Part shown: one piece after another, positions 26,024 through 37,193 of the stretch
Layout of the letters: each line of letters opens with the position of its first letter
Position numbering within the stretch: the first letter of the stretch is position 1
Origin: Acanthopleura granulata
Lineage: Eukaryota > Mollusca > Polyplacophora > Chitonida > Chitonidae
Reading direction: 5' to 3'
NCBI GenBank assembly: GCA_016165875.1
Contig: JABBOT010000004.1
Coordinates: forward strand, 20,056,007-20,120,006
DNA: 64,000 nt
Program-made: the position numbers and the translations under genes
Notes under the pieces: model-generated
The model's database searches: none
Told to the model about the DNA's origin: nothing
The model's input: only the letters and a program-made list of their open reading frames with translations

Positions 26024-28384
26024 CTCTTTATGAACATTGTTGGATTTCCAAATTGATCACAGTGCCATTTGTGAAAAAAGCATGTTCTCCAGCTGATGTG
26101 ATACAGTACCTATGCAAATCTTACAGCAAAGGACAAATTGTGGCAAAAATCAACAAATTTACAGTTGAGAATGCAGACCCATGACTAAAACCAACAACCA
26201 GGTCAAGCTGCCTTTCATATTCAAAGTTGGAGATCAAATGTTTGCTTTGTATGTGTATCAGTCTCTGGGCACAGTGAAGTGAAGCCTGTTTGATTTAGTG
26301 TTGAGTGAGCTGACAGTATTATGAAGCAAGTTCACCACATAAAACACCAAATGTTCAAAAATTGCAAATTAGATTTGGATGTTGGCTCTTCAGCAAATTT
26401 TTTTTTTGTTCAGTTGAGGATTTTCTATTAAAAATAGTGTACCTTTTCCAGTGTTCAGACTTTGAAACATGTTTTATTGCCTAATTTTTTTTTTATTCAA
26501 GTAAAAACAATACAATCCAGGCCTCTTCTTAAATGAACAAACTGTTATAAAATACAACACAAAAACTGTCCAAAATTTGATAGAACAACTGACTTAAAGA
26601 GATGTTTTAATAGTCACAGCTGAAAAAGAACTTCATCTGTAAAGTTGCAACCTTTTACGAACCTTTGTCAAGAAGAATCTTGATTTCTTCTCAGATTAAC
26701 TGGATCTACTAAATTAATCAACATGCCAAAACATTATTACTAGGATTTGCATGTCTGATCTGCACGTACACCTTTAAGGGAGATTCCCCACAAAAATGAA
26801 GTTATGGTATGTGAAGAAACCATTAACTGTACCTGAAAATACCTTCACTGCTTTTTTTTCCCACCAAATCAAGTGTTAGGTTTTCCATATTCAGGCACAT
26901 ATTACAGGAGTATAGTTCACAACTTTATTCACAGCTGAGCATAACTGTGTTCAAAAAGTTTTGTGGTGTCACTGTTGATGCACATTATCAATATGATCCA
27001 TAAAACCCACCATACATTCAAAGCATTTCACTCCATTTAATTTGGTGAGAAAAAAATCTTGACAAATCAGTGAAAGTGTTTTAAACAACAGTTTTAATGG
27101 CCTTCTTTACTCACAGCAACTCCATTTTTGCAGGGTCTTTCCCTTTAAAATTCTGCAACCCTATCCCCGGTCGATGACAAAAGAGTCTTATTATTAGCTG
27201 CCCACTGCCCAGGTCAAGGCCATGTACTCCTGTAAAACCAGGCTGAATAGTTTCAAAAAGGCCAACAGCGACTTCTCTGAACCGGAGTTGAGAAAAAGAG
27301 GCTTCCTTATTCCAAAAAAGTATGAACTGCATGTGGTAACATGGTTTTGCATGCATGTTCTTGGTTTTTGTGGGCAATTCATCTACATTCAGCAACTCTT
27401 CCAACCCTTGGGTTACTAATGGCAATATATGGTTGTGATCCTACAAGTACATGTAGAGGCTGGGCCATAATGAAAAGTAAACAGCCCCTACAACCATGTT
27501 GTCTTTGTTACTACTAGAGTGTCACAATCTGAAAACTATCAGCCCCTGATCACCAAGGTCAGCAATAGGCACAGGTTTCCTTTTAATCAGCTTTCTCCAT
27601 GCATAAATGATCATTCTCATACAGTTTATACATTGTTAGTTAAACACCAATCAAATTTTTAGCCAAATTGGCACACAAGTTGTGTGTGTTTTAATCATCA
27701 TCAGTTGCTTATACAACATTATGGTTGTAACATTATCCACCAAGAAGTGATACAATATCAGTTAGGTACTACAGTATCGGTTCTTACTACGTTGTTGCAA
27801 CACGGCTATTTAACAGCATACAACCACTGAATGTTGCAGAGTAGAACTTCATGATTTCTCGGCTCAAGATAGTTAATGCACAACAAGTGCTCAATCCACG
27901 TTGTACATCAGCTGTTGAGAGCCGGCAAACCACGATGGTCCACTGTGAAACATGCAATAGTTGTTACCGAATGACAGCATGTTGATTTTGGCTCTAGACA
28001 CCACACAATATACATGTGAAACTGACAGTGGTAGATGACAAGTAAGATTAATTACAAGGGGACACAACTCACAATAGGAACAAAAATGTGAGCGTGGCAC
28101 ATTTCATTTGTTGCCCTGATGACGTCACTTAGTACAGCATCACGAATTGCTTAGTTTTATCAAATGAGACCTAATGTGTAATGTTACCAAACTTGAACAC
28201 AGCAAGAATGGAATAATGACACGTGATAAAACACAGAATTACACAATACACAAAACTGGCCATCCTTTGTCACATGGTTTATTGATTTTCCCTTGGTCTA
28301 TCAGTCTTCTTCCGTCTCAGAGGATATTTCAATTTTCCAGTTTTTCAGTTATATTTAAATAATGAGGCGTACATTCATCGAACT
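26024..28384. other. Convergent intergenic region / 3' UTRs of C8orf74 homologue and eIF3i
   Basis: The space between two stop codons on opposite strands. No gene is recognised. A minus-strand open stretch at 27111-27425 has an unusually protein-like composition but no start, splice or family support. Confidence 0.6.
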
Positions 28385-31300
28385 TCAGTATTCCACCTCA
28401 AAGTCAAAATAAGAAGGGTCAAAATAATGGACTCTGACATAACCATCTTCACCACCGCTGCTGTAGCTGAAAAAGGGAAAACAAAGGTCAAGTGAGTAAG
28501 AGCCCTAGGTTGGTAAATTATCTCAGAAACTTTGAAATGAATTTGTCAACACACGTTGTGACAAAGATCGTGAGAGAGCTTTGTTTGACAAACATACATG
28601 TAGAGATGAGTCACAAAGATGTAATTCTTTTCTCTGTACACACGACATACATCTTACCATGCGTACTCGTATCAACTTAACCATGTTACCAAATGTCATG
28701 TTAAATCATGTTAGCAGAGTTTGTCGCTGAAGCCACTCTGCAAAATGTCATCCGTGAAATCTGTTGTTTTTTTTTTTGTTTTTTTCTGTAAAATCTACCA
28801 CCATGCAGATCATAGCATGCATCTTTGGACAACTGCCAGATTGGTACCCGTAACACCCATCAGTACCAGTTTATACTGAACAGTTTTCATGTACAAATTT
28901 TCCCATGGATAGACAGTCACATTTACAAATTCCTTACCTTTTTCCATCTGGGTGAAAAGCAACGCTGTTGATAGGCCCAAAATGTCCTTTTACCCTCCCA
29001 AATTCCTCCTCAAACACCAGGTGGTAAAATTTGGCATCAAATTTTCCTATCCTCGTTGACGTCGTCGTCACATCCATAGCTTCTTGTCCCCCTCCCACAA
29101 CAACCTTCAAGACACAGAGAGAAAATAAAGTATGATCCATGTCAAATTTATTGTTAAAAGTGAAAAAGTTTATACATGTAAGCAGACGTAGTTATGTATA
29201 AATAATGGTAATGTCAAGAAGTATATGGATGGGCAGACACAGGAATACTGGAAAGCCATAATACAACAGGGAAAAGCATTTAAATGTCATTTACTTTTGT
29301 CCTTTCCCATAGTACGCCACACATTTCTGTATGCTGATAAAAAATTCTGATATTACAAAACACTGAGCATTACTATAGAAAATGGCACCTTCTGACAAAC
29401 TCGCTCATTTTAACATAAACAACTTGTATCAGAAGGATCTCTAAGTCAGGATGCGACATAAAGGTATGAATGACAGTTTTTAATATACATGTGTATACTG
29501 ACCTCACCATAAAAAGCAATTCACGTAAGTTCACACAATGATGAACAAAAGATGGCTCAGCTAACTACCGCACTCCCTTCACTTTAAGCAAAGATACACG
29601 TATTTAAGAAAATATATCAAAAGATACAGTTCAAAAGTGAAACAATATTTACATGATCTCTGATTGGTGACACTGCAGCTGAATTAACTGGCCTATCAGT
29701 CTTGTAGGTCTTCATGTGTTTAAGTGTATCCATGTCAAATAACTGCAATACAAAAGGCAAATAATTTTCAGTAAAACCTATCCTGGTCACTGCAAGACTT
29801 CATGTAATTTTCCAGATAACTCCAATTCTGATGGAGATTTTTCAGACTTTGGGAATAACCTTTTTAAATTCCAACTTTTTTTTTCCACTTGAAAAAGAAA
29901 GAAAGAATGTGCCCTAATTCTTCTAATTATTGGGACACGCGGTCAGACCCCTGTCTCTCACATGGTCAATCCATCTAGGGAACAGCGTATCTATATCTTT
30001 ACTTTGCTGAAAAACTCGAAGAGAAAGGCAAGTTTTTGCTTTCAGCACTACTGATACCTGTCCCAAACATTAGATGAATTAGCGTATACTTGGGCTCAAT
30101 GCTACACTGGCAGTATCTCAACCATACCATCATGGCAAGAACATATTACAGCCAGAATACAGGTTATGGCTTTCGACTTGATATCCACAACATAAGGACA
30201 TTGCATACACTCTGTATCTTGATACAGGCCAAGTAGTTAGTGACAGCATCACACTGTTGCACAGTGGGGAGGCAGCATATTTTTTTAATCTCATGAAGTG
30301 CTACTAGCCTGAAGCAAGACCTCAAGCGATTGTTATATCAAACATTTATTGCTGTGCAATGTCTGCAATGTTTAAGTGTGTCAGTTTATACTGCAACTTC
30401 ATACTTTCGTTAATGTGAAACCATTGCAATCAGCCAGGAAAAGAATGTTTGCTGTTAATTAAATGGCATCAGGGCACTGCTGCTGTACAATGGCCAAATC
30501 CCCCATGGAGTCAATTGTGACGTATTTTCTCCGAATATCAGACGTATACAGTTAACCAGGATTTGATTGACCCTGGATGCAGCTTAACGCTGAACACATT
30601 TAGAAGCAATGCTGTCCCTGAGAAGAAATCTTCTATCAACTGATTTAAGGTTTTAAGCTGTAACTGTTATCACTAATACCAACCTTAGCAGATGTATCTT
30701 TTGATGCTGTTATGACCATAGAGTAATCACTTGTTGTCTGTATGTCATTAATCTGCTTGCTGTGCTCTCTGACAGAGTTTAACAATTTTCCTGTCTGTAA
30801 AATAATACACACATATAATTATCATACTGCTGTTTAACAGTTTAAAAATAATACCATCTATTGACAAAACCACATTACTTTCCTTACTTGGTGTATTAAA
30901 GGAGTGTATAATTCTATGCCCACAGTGCACTACAAATATTTATATATGTATTGGTTATTTCACTGGTGTTTAATGGCATGGGGTAACAGTCAGTTAACCA
31001 GATCAGAAACTGGAGTCCATAGAAACCTACCAAACTTTTACAGATAACAATGAAACTTGTAGCCATAGCCAAAAGTGAGAATTCCACTGACTGAAATTAA
31101 AATACCATATAAAATATGAATGGGCCAAACATACCTTGATGTCAAATTTACATAGATCTCCATTTTCATGGCCTGTGACAATGTACTCCTCATATGGACC
31201 CCAAATAGCTGCTGTGACTTTGCTCATCTGTCCTGAGATGGGAATCATCATTGCAGGGTTGTTTGAGGCTAGAAAAGCAGAAAACAATCCATAAAACTCG

Positions 31301-34300
31301 TGTCTTATATATTCATTATGAACTGTTTCCTGAACAGTCTGTAAAACTGCAAATTTGGTGCCACATTAAGTCTTGCTGAAAAGTCAACTCCTCTTCTCAG
31401 AGCTTTATGGAGCTTATACAATGGCCAGACGTCATTTCTTATACAATACTTTTAATGCAAACCTAGAAACTAATAAAGTTCTTCTTCACTTACTCATTTG
31501 TGAAGGGTCTGAAGCATCAAATATGTGTATTTCGCAGGGTAGACCCATGGTTTGATCTGTTGTATACATGCACATTCTCCCACTGTATGACCAGCCACAC
31601 GTACGTACAGCTGTCTGTGTGTTCAAACTGACCAGTGTTTTGCCTGTGAACATGAATATAACATTCAACACACTGTGGTTCATAATCACAAAGTAATTTT
31701 TGACATGAAGACAAAAGTGGTGTGATCCATTTCCAAGCAATATTAACATTCAGGCTGGTAGATGTCATTTGGAAAGTGGTTTTAAGTATCAGTACTACAA
31801 TTGTTACATTTTCTGGATATAGCACTAGAATCTGTGCTATACCCAGAAAGTGTAAATTTAATCATAAATAACAATAATACTTTGAAGATTAACATTATTA
31901 AATGTATCATAAATGACCCAAAATTTCACCTGATTTTTAAACTTCTGTTGATCTTAGAAAGGTGTCATGAAATGTTTTTGGAAGGCAGGATGATATCCTA
32001 CTGAAAAAATGTAAGTTTGAGCCCAAGAGTAAAAGAACAATTTGTCAGCAAACTTTTAGTAGGTCATTTACACAAACTCTTTTCACTTAGCACTGACTCA
32101 TAACAGTTATTTATCCTTGATACAATATGATGTAGAATGCAATTCACAACTTCAGATGTACTTGATGTCTCATTCACCTTACCTGTTTCACAATCCCATA
32201 TCTTCAGCGTATTATCAGCAGCTCCAGTTAGAACACGAGTTGTGTCCCCTGGATCAACAGTCAAGGCTTATATACAAGTATTACAATATTGTTATATGTC
32301 GGAAGATTTCCTTATAAAATTACAAAAGCTGCTTTTATATCATACTAAAAATTGGATGCTGGATTCTAGATTCCATGTAGTGTTTTTCTTCAATCACTTA
32401 AATGGTAATCTGAAAAACTTTTCATCAACAGCCTGTTGATGACTTTGAAAGCAGGAAACACGTCTCAGATATTACTGAATTTAACTGAGACACAAGTACA
32501 TGAAAAAAACTTAGAGCCACAGTGCCCCCCCCCCCAACCCAAAACTTCAAAACACATGGCTCTAGCCAATATGTACTGAACACAGAATATTGTGGTCACA
32601 TAACTTATGTTCCGAATGTGACTAATAAAATATACTACAGCCATCAATATAAACTACAATTTTATCAGAATGCAAGGATACAGTTCACATCTAAACACCA
32701 AACTGCTCCGGTGTGGCCTCGTAATGTTCCTAGCCTTTCTCCATTTAGGGAAAACCATACATTGGGCTGTGGATCTTTTGCTGCTGAGAATATGAGATCG
32801 CCTTCTCTGTTATATTTAATCTGTGTTATGGCTCTCTCATGACCATGAAGTAGAATAGGTTTCTGAAAGGAAAAAGAATTATAGTAACATCATACAAAAC
32901 GGCATTGAATATTTTTAACGTGCTGGAGGTATTGGACAAAATCAAATCCCCAAGGGATTGTAATTCTAAATTATATTCTAACATGTCAAAAATTGTTTCT
33001 GTTAGTCTTGACTATGGTTTTCCATTGGTTTTTACTTCACCCATTTCTGTGGTTGATCACAATAATGTCTGTTTGGAGCAGTGTAGTCTGATTTATGGTT
33101 GCCACTGTATTTTAGTGCCATATTTTAATCCATCTTTCAGGAGGTGGAATCTGGAGTGCCCTTACTCCAAGATTGTTCTGATTTTGGGATTTGCTAGAAA
33201 TGACGCAATAGCTTAAATACCCATGTCAGATAGGTCAAGTGTGACAGATCAGGTTACTATCAGTTGGTAGCAAAAAAGCACTCCACATACCTCTAGCTGG
33301 TCAAATCCTCGTTGTAACATCTCCCCTTCCCATCTCCACACATAATTTTGCAAGGGTAATCCAACGTTACAACGTTATGCGTGACAATGGGAAGGGGAGA
33401 TGCTACGAGGAGGATTTGACCAGCTGGAGGTATGTGGAGTGCTTTTTTGGGGTCCCAACTGATAGTGACCAGATCTGTCACACTTGATCTCTCTGACGTG
33501 GTTATTTGAGCGATACCGTCATTTCTAATGTAAGTTCCAACATCAGATCAATCTCAGACTAGAGTGCTCTTTATTAGATACAATTACGTGATTTAAACCC
33601 AAAATTCCACACAAACTTGGTCAGGAGCATGTGACCCAACTAGCCACTGGTTTCAGTGGGAATAACATTTTAGCAAAAAATAAATTGACTAAAACTAAGA
33701 ATAAAATTATGACTAAGAGAAAGGGAAGATACTTCCACACAATACTGCTAAACCCAATAAAAGTTAAATAATAAAGCCCATTAAGCTAATCATTGAGCTA
33801 AAAAACAGGTCTTATCTGTCAGAAAGTCATCTTAAAACTGAATATTCAAAATAAACGACGTGAAACATTTTGTTTCTTTCCCTCAGTGAATGTCAATGTA
33901 TACAAATCTATAACATTTTGCACGGGCAAAACTTGCAAATTCGCAAATCACCCTCCTTTATAGCTTGACTATTAATAATACTTTCTCTCAGGAATATTTT
34001 TATATTTGCAAGAGAGGCAATAGAGGTCCTATTCTTCTCAACCCAAGCTAGAAATTGCTTAGCCCCTGGTTGCAATTTCAATCCCTCTTTTATATACTAG
34101 ACTGATGGAATTTCTTAGCCACAGAGGGAAGTCATGTTCGAGCTTATGCACTTTCATGCACAATCAGAAAAGTCCTTTTTGAATGACGTCTGCTGCCCAA
34201 AACAGGTGTCAACTGTGGCTCTTACCTCTCAGCTTGCCCGCACACACAACATCCCACATATTTTCTTTACTTTTTTTATTTGATTGGTGTTTTACGCCGC

Positions 34301-35274
34301 ACTCAAGAATATTTCACTTATACGACAGCTGCCAGCATTATGGTGGGAGGAAACCGGGAAGAGCCCGGCGGAAACCCACAACCATCCACAGGTTGCTGGC
34401 AGACCTTCCCACATACGGCCGGAGAGGAAGCCAGTGTGAGCTGGCCTTGAACTCACAGCAACTGCATTGATGGGACGCTTTGGGTTGTTGTGCTACTATA
34501 GCGTGCTAACCGACTGAGCCACGGAGGCCCTTACATCCCACATATATTCCACTCAGCATAAAGTCCGCGAAACTGTCATCGCTTGAGAGGCAGCCATCTT
34601 TCCTCCAAAACAGTTATAGATGATAAGACAGTTCTCGTTTCTGTGATGGTGCATGCTCGTTAATCCCGAACAAAACACATCGTGGCCAGTTAGTTTTAAA
34701 ATACTTCGTACTAACGCAAACTTTGGGCAGGTGTGCCATTACTGAGAGGAATGTACGTGGGATGTTGTGTGTGCAGCTGAGCTTAAGGTAAGAGCCACAG
34801 TTGATACCAGTTTTGGCTGCTAATGTCCTTCAGAAAGGACCTACATGACTTAGTGCGAAACCATGTAAGCTCTAGCATTGCTTCCTCTTGCGACTATGAA
34901 ATCCAGTCTGTCCAGTATATAAAAGAGGGACTGAAACTGCAACCTTGGGCTAACGCATGCTGCTGTTTTAGGGTGGATTTCATGGCCAACTTGGTTCCTT
35001 CAAGTACCTTGCAGAAGAGACTGGATTCCCGTTGTAGGGATTAAACGTTGAGGAAGGTAAATATCAAAAATTGTCAAAATAGACCTCAATGTTTAACTTA
35101 AATGAACTATGCATATACATGATTTATGTACTAACGTTGTTGTTGTTTCAATAGAAAGGCGAACATATTTATCAAGAATTTCACAACAAAATGTATTATT
35201 ACCAAAAAATCATGCTGCTTGTCCATGGTCCGTATAAATATTATACTGAAATATTGTCAACAAAAACTTACCAT
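28385..35274 (-). CDS. EIF3I: Eukaryotic translation initiation factor 3 subunit I (WD40)
   Basis: WD40-repeat scaffold subunit of cytoplasmic eIF3, needed for translation initiation. Nine phase-consistent exons on the minus strand: 35274-35272, 32862-32697, 32266-32183, 31643-31494, 31268-31135, 30794-30684, 29742-29653, 29104-28938, 28466-28385; 987 coding bases give 328 aa (human 325). Diagnostic matches include [83 protein letters not shown] and [14 protein letters not shown]. The first coding exon is only the ATG, immediately followed by the donor GTAAGT. The donor of exon 2 (TTTGGT|GTTTAG) is the only weak border; it was chosen because it keeps the frame. The 2.4-kb first intron carries two long inverted repeats and a SINE. 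The gene is divergent from the TMEM234 homologue. Confidence 0.96.
31800..32050. repeat. Hairpin plus dispersed repeat in eIF3i intron
   Basis: TTACATTTTCTGGATATAGC is paired with GCTATACCCAGAAAGTGTAA (31803-31853, 22-bp stem with 2 mismatches and an 8-nt loop). It is followed by GGCAGGATGATATCCTACTG, a word shared with 8458-8480 and 36612-36635. Confidence 0.7.
33156..33567. repeat. Foldback element with ~180-bp inverted arms
   Basis: Left arm 33156-33333 and right arm about 33386-33567 are reverse complements with scattered mismatches; for example AAAAAAGCACTCCACATACC on the left pairs with GGTATGTGGAGTGCTTTTTT on the right. The ~52-bp spacer contains the overlapping motif AACGTTACAACGTTA. 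It is in eIF3i intron 1 and non-coding; it resembles a MITE-like foldback. Confidence 0.92.
34050..34960. repeat. Foldback element with ~210-bp inverted arms, interrupted by a SINE
   Basis: Left arm about 34053-34261, right arm about 34753-34957. GGTGTCAACTGTGGCTCTTACC-like sequence on the left pairs with GGTAAGAGCCACAGTTGATA on the right; TCCCTCTTTTATATACT pairs with AGTATATAAAAGAGGGA near the outer ends. A SINE splits it next to the left arm. It is in eIF3i intron 1, within 500 bp of another foldback. Confidence 0.9.
34249..34545 (-). repeat. SINE family A, full length with target duplication
   Basis: Body 34262-34532, flanked by the 13-bp direct repeat ACATCCCACATAT at 34249-34261 and 34533-34545. 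On the minus strand it starts GGGCCTCCGTGGCTCAGTCG with box A TGGCTCAGTCGG and box B-like GAGTTCAAGGCC, and ends in an A/T tail. It is inserted in the left arm of the 34050-34960 inverted repeat, inside eIF3i intron 1, so it is younger than that element. Confidence 0.93.
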
Positions 35275-35460
35275 TTTTGCAGATTTCCAAAAACAGGAGG
35301 AATAGAGCCGAGATTTCACGTCTTCAGCACGAGTGTCTCAATACCGGAAGTACTATTTTATCCTGCGTATGCGCTGAGGGGCACATTTCCGTCGTGTGCC
35401 ATGTGCGTTTGTTTTGATGGGATGACATAGGCCAAAGAGCCTAAATTCTGAGATGTCTCC
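35275..35460. promoter_or_regulatory. Divergent promoter region between eIF3i and TMEM234 homologue
   Basis: Sequence just upstream of the eIF3i ATG and on the TMEM234 side. It contains ACCGGAAGT (35343-35351), a perfect ETS/GABP-type site of the kind common in bidirectional housekeeping promoters, and locally raised CpG. No transcription start is directly visible. The first TMEM234 exon, which must exist because its next exon begins with an acceptor, probably lies here but was not identified. Confidence 0.45.
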
Positions 35461-36867
35461 TTTGGGTGCGACTTATTTGTAGTTTATTGTTTTTCAAAAG
35501 AGCCAAAAACTCATGCATCATTTGCTAAATGTTTATTTGAAAGCTGTTTGTAGTGTATGGCATCTCAAAGTGAAAGCTAACTGGTGCATGCCAGACTGGT
35601 ACATACATGTATACGTGTAGCTTTGCAGACTATTGAAACTGGATTTTCTTTAAACGTCTTTGGTTTGCACACATTGTCTTACCTGCGAAAAATAATAAGC
35701 CTTGTATAATGTGTTAAAGATAACATGGTGGACCTAATTTATGATAGGTTCAGTTTGTGCTTTTGTTACTCGATCACGGCTGTAGTAGAAAATTAACTTA
35801 CTGTAGGTTTACAATTCCCAGGGTTATTAAGTCTAAATATAGATGTCTAGTGCAACCAAAACTCTCAAGTGAAAGAATCAGCTAAAAGTTACTTTCTGCC
35901 TTTTGGCACTTGTAAGATTTTTATGTGGTTGAGTTAAATCAGTTATTAATAATGGCACTAAGGATTAAGCACAATATAACCATATAGCATGACACTGTCA
36001 AATGCTGCCCATTCTGTATGCATTTTTTCTACATTTGTTCTAGTATTTCGGCAATACAGTGCATCTCTTTCTGTTTGATAGATGTAGCAATACTCTCTCT
36101 CTAATGCAATAGACAGACATGAAAAATATTGAAGGTGATGATATTTCATTACAGAAGCAGTGACTAATGATGAATATGTAGGCCTACATGTGGGGCGAAA
36201 TAAGTCACTGTATGTCTTCATTCAAAGCTGAGCAGGGATCCTGCATTTTAAAGTAGTATTAGAGGGTGGTGACAAAAGGAACAAATCCAGCTTTCAAATA
36301 GTACCAGTTCTATACACAATATGTATTGCAGCTGGGGTTATGATAAATATAAATTTTAGTTTTATTTGAATGAGGACTGGTATATATATTCAATCATTAT
36401 TACAGTATAATAATAACTTCCATGAACTCTACATCGGTAATCATAACAAAAAGTCAGATTTGTCATTTTTTAAAGGAGCATTATTTTCTCTTTGGCCCAC
36501 TGTGTATGTTGATTTCCCTGAATTACCTGAAATTTTGTCCATAACAAAACTGCTCATATTTCCTCTGTCTGAGAATTCTATTGACGAGAAAGCTGTTTTC
36601 AGGTTTGTTTAGAAGGTAGGATGATATACTGCTGGAAACATGTAAATTTCAGCTCCATAAGTAAGGCTGTAAAATTGTGCATATTGGGGTGAAGATTTAG
36701 GTCATTTTCAGTAATTCTAAAGCTGATTAAGTCTTCATACACAATGAATGTTATAAGTTTTGTAATATCCTGCTAATAGATGACATCCAAGTCAAGGGAA
36801 TGATAAACGCAACAGATAAATATGTAAGCTAAATGATATACATGACAGATATATTTGTATTTGCTGC

Positions 36868-37133
36868 CTTCGTGGTCAGGGAGCTAGTGCCCCAGTGCAG
36901 CGCAATGACCCAGTAACCTCTCACAACGCAGCAACTGTGAGTTTAAGCCCAGTTCCATGCTGGTTTCCTCTCCAGCTGTACGTGGGTAAGATCTACCAGC
37001 AACCTGCGGGTGGTCATGGGTTCCCCTCGGGCTCTCTCTGTTTTCCTCCCACCATTTTCTTGGCTGCCATTGCATAAGTGACATATTCTTGAGTATGGCA
37101 GAAAACATAAATAAATAAATAAATAAATAAATA
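36868..37133 (+). repeat. SINE family A, near full length
   Basis: Head at left (CAGCGCAATGACCCAG), body (TACCAGCAACCTGCGGGTGG, CCTCCCACCATTTTC), and an (AAAT)n tail at about 37110-37133. It ends about 50 bp before the first identified TMEM234 exon. Confidence 0.9.
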
Positions 37134-37193
37134 TATTTGTATTTCTGTGACGGTATATATGCATGCATTCCATCATGTATTTCAGAGAGTGCA

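Noticed and set aside
31803..31853. microRNA precursor
   Set aside because: The stem-loop is short (~52 nt) and belongs to a dispersed repeat family; no conserved mature sequence recognised.
37137..37193. Longer N-terminus for the TMEM234 homologue (frame open upstream of 37194)
   Set aside because: A good acceptor (TATTTCAG at 37178-37185) shows the upstream part is intron, and it immediately follows a SINE tail.
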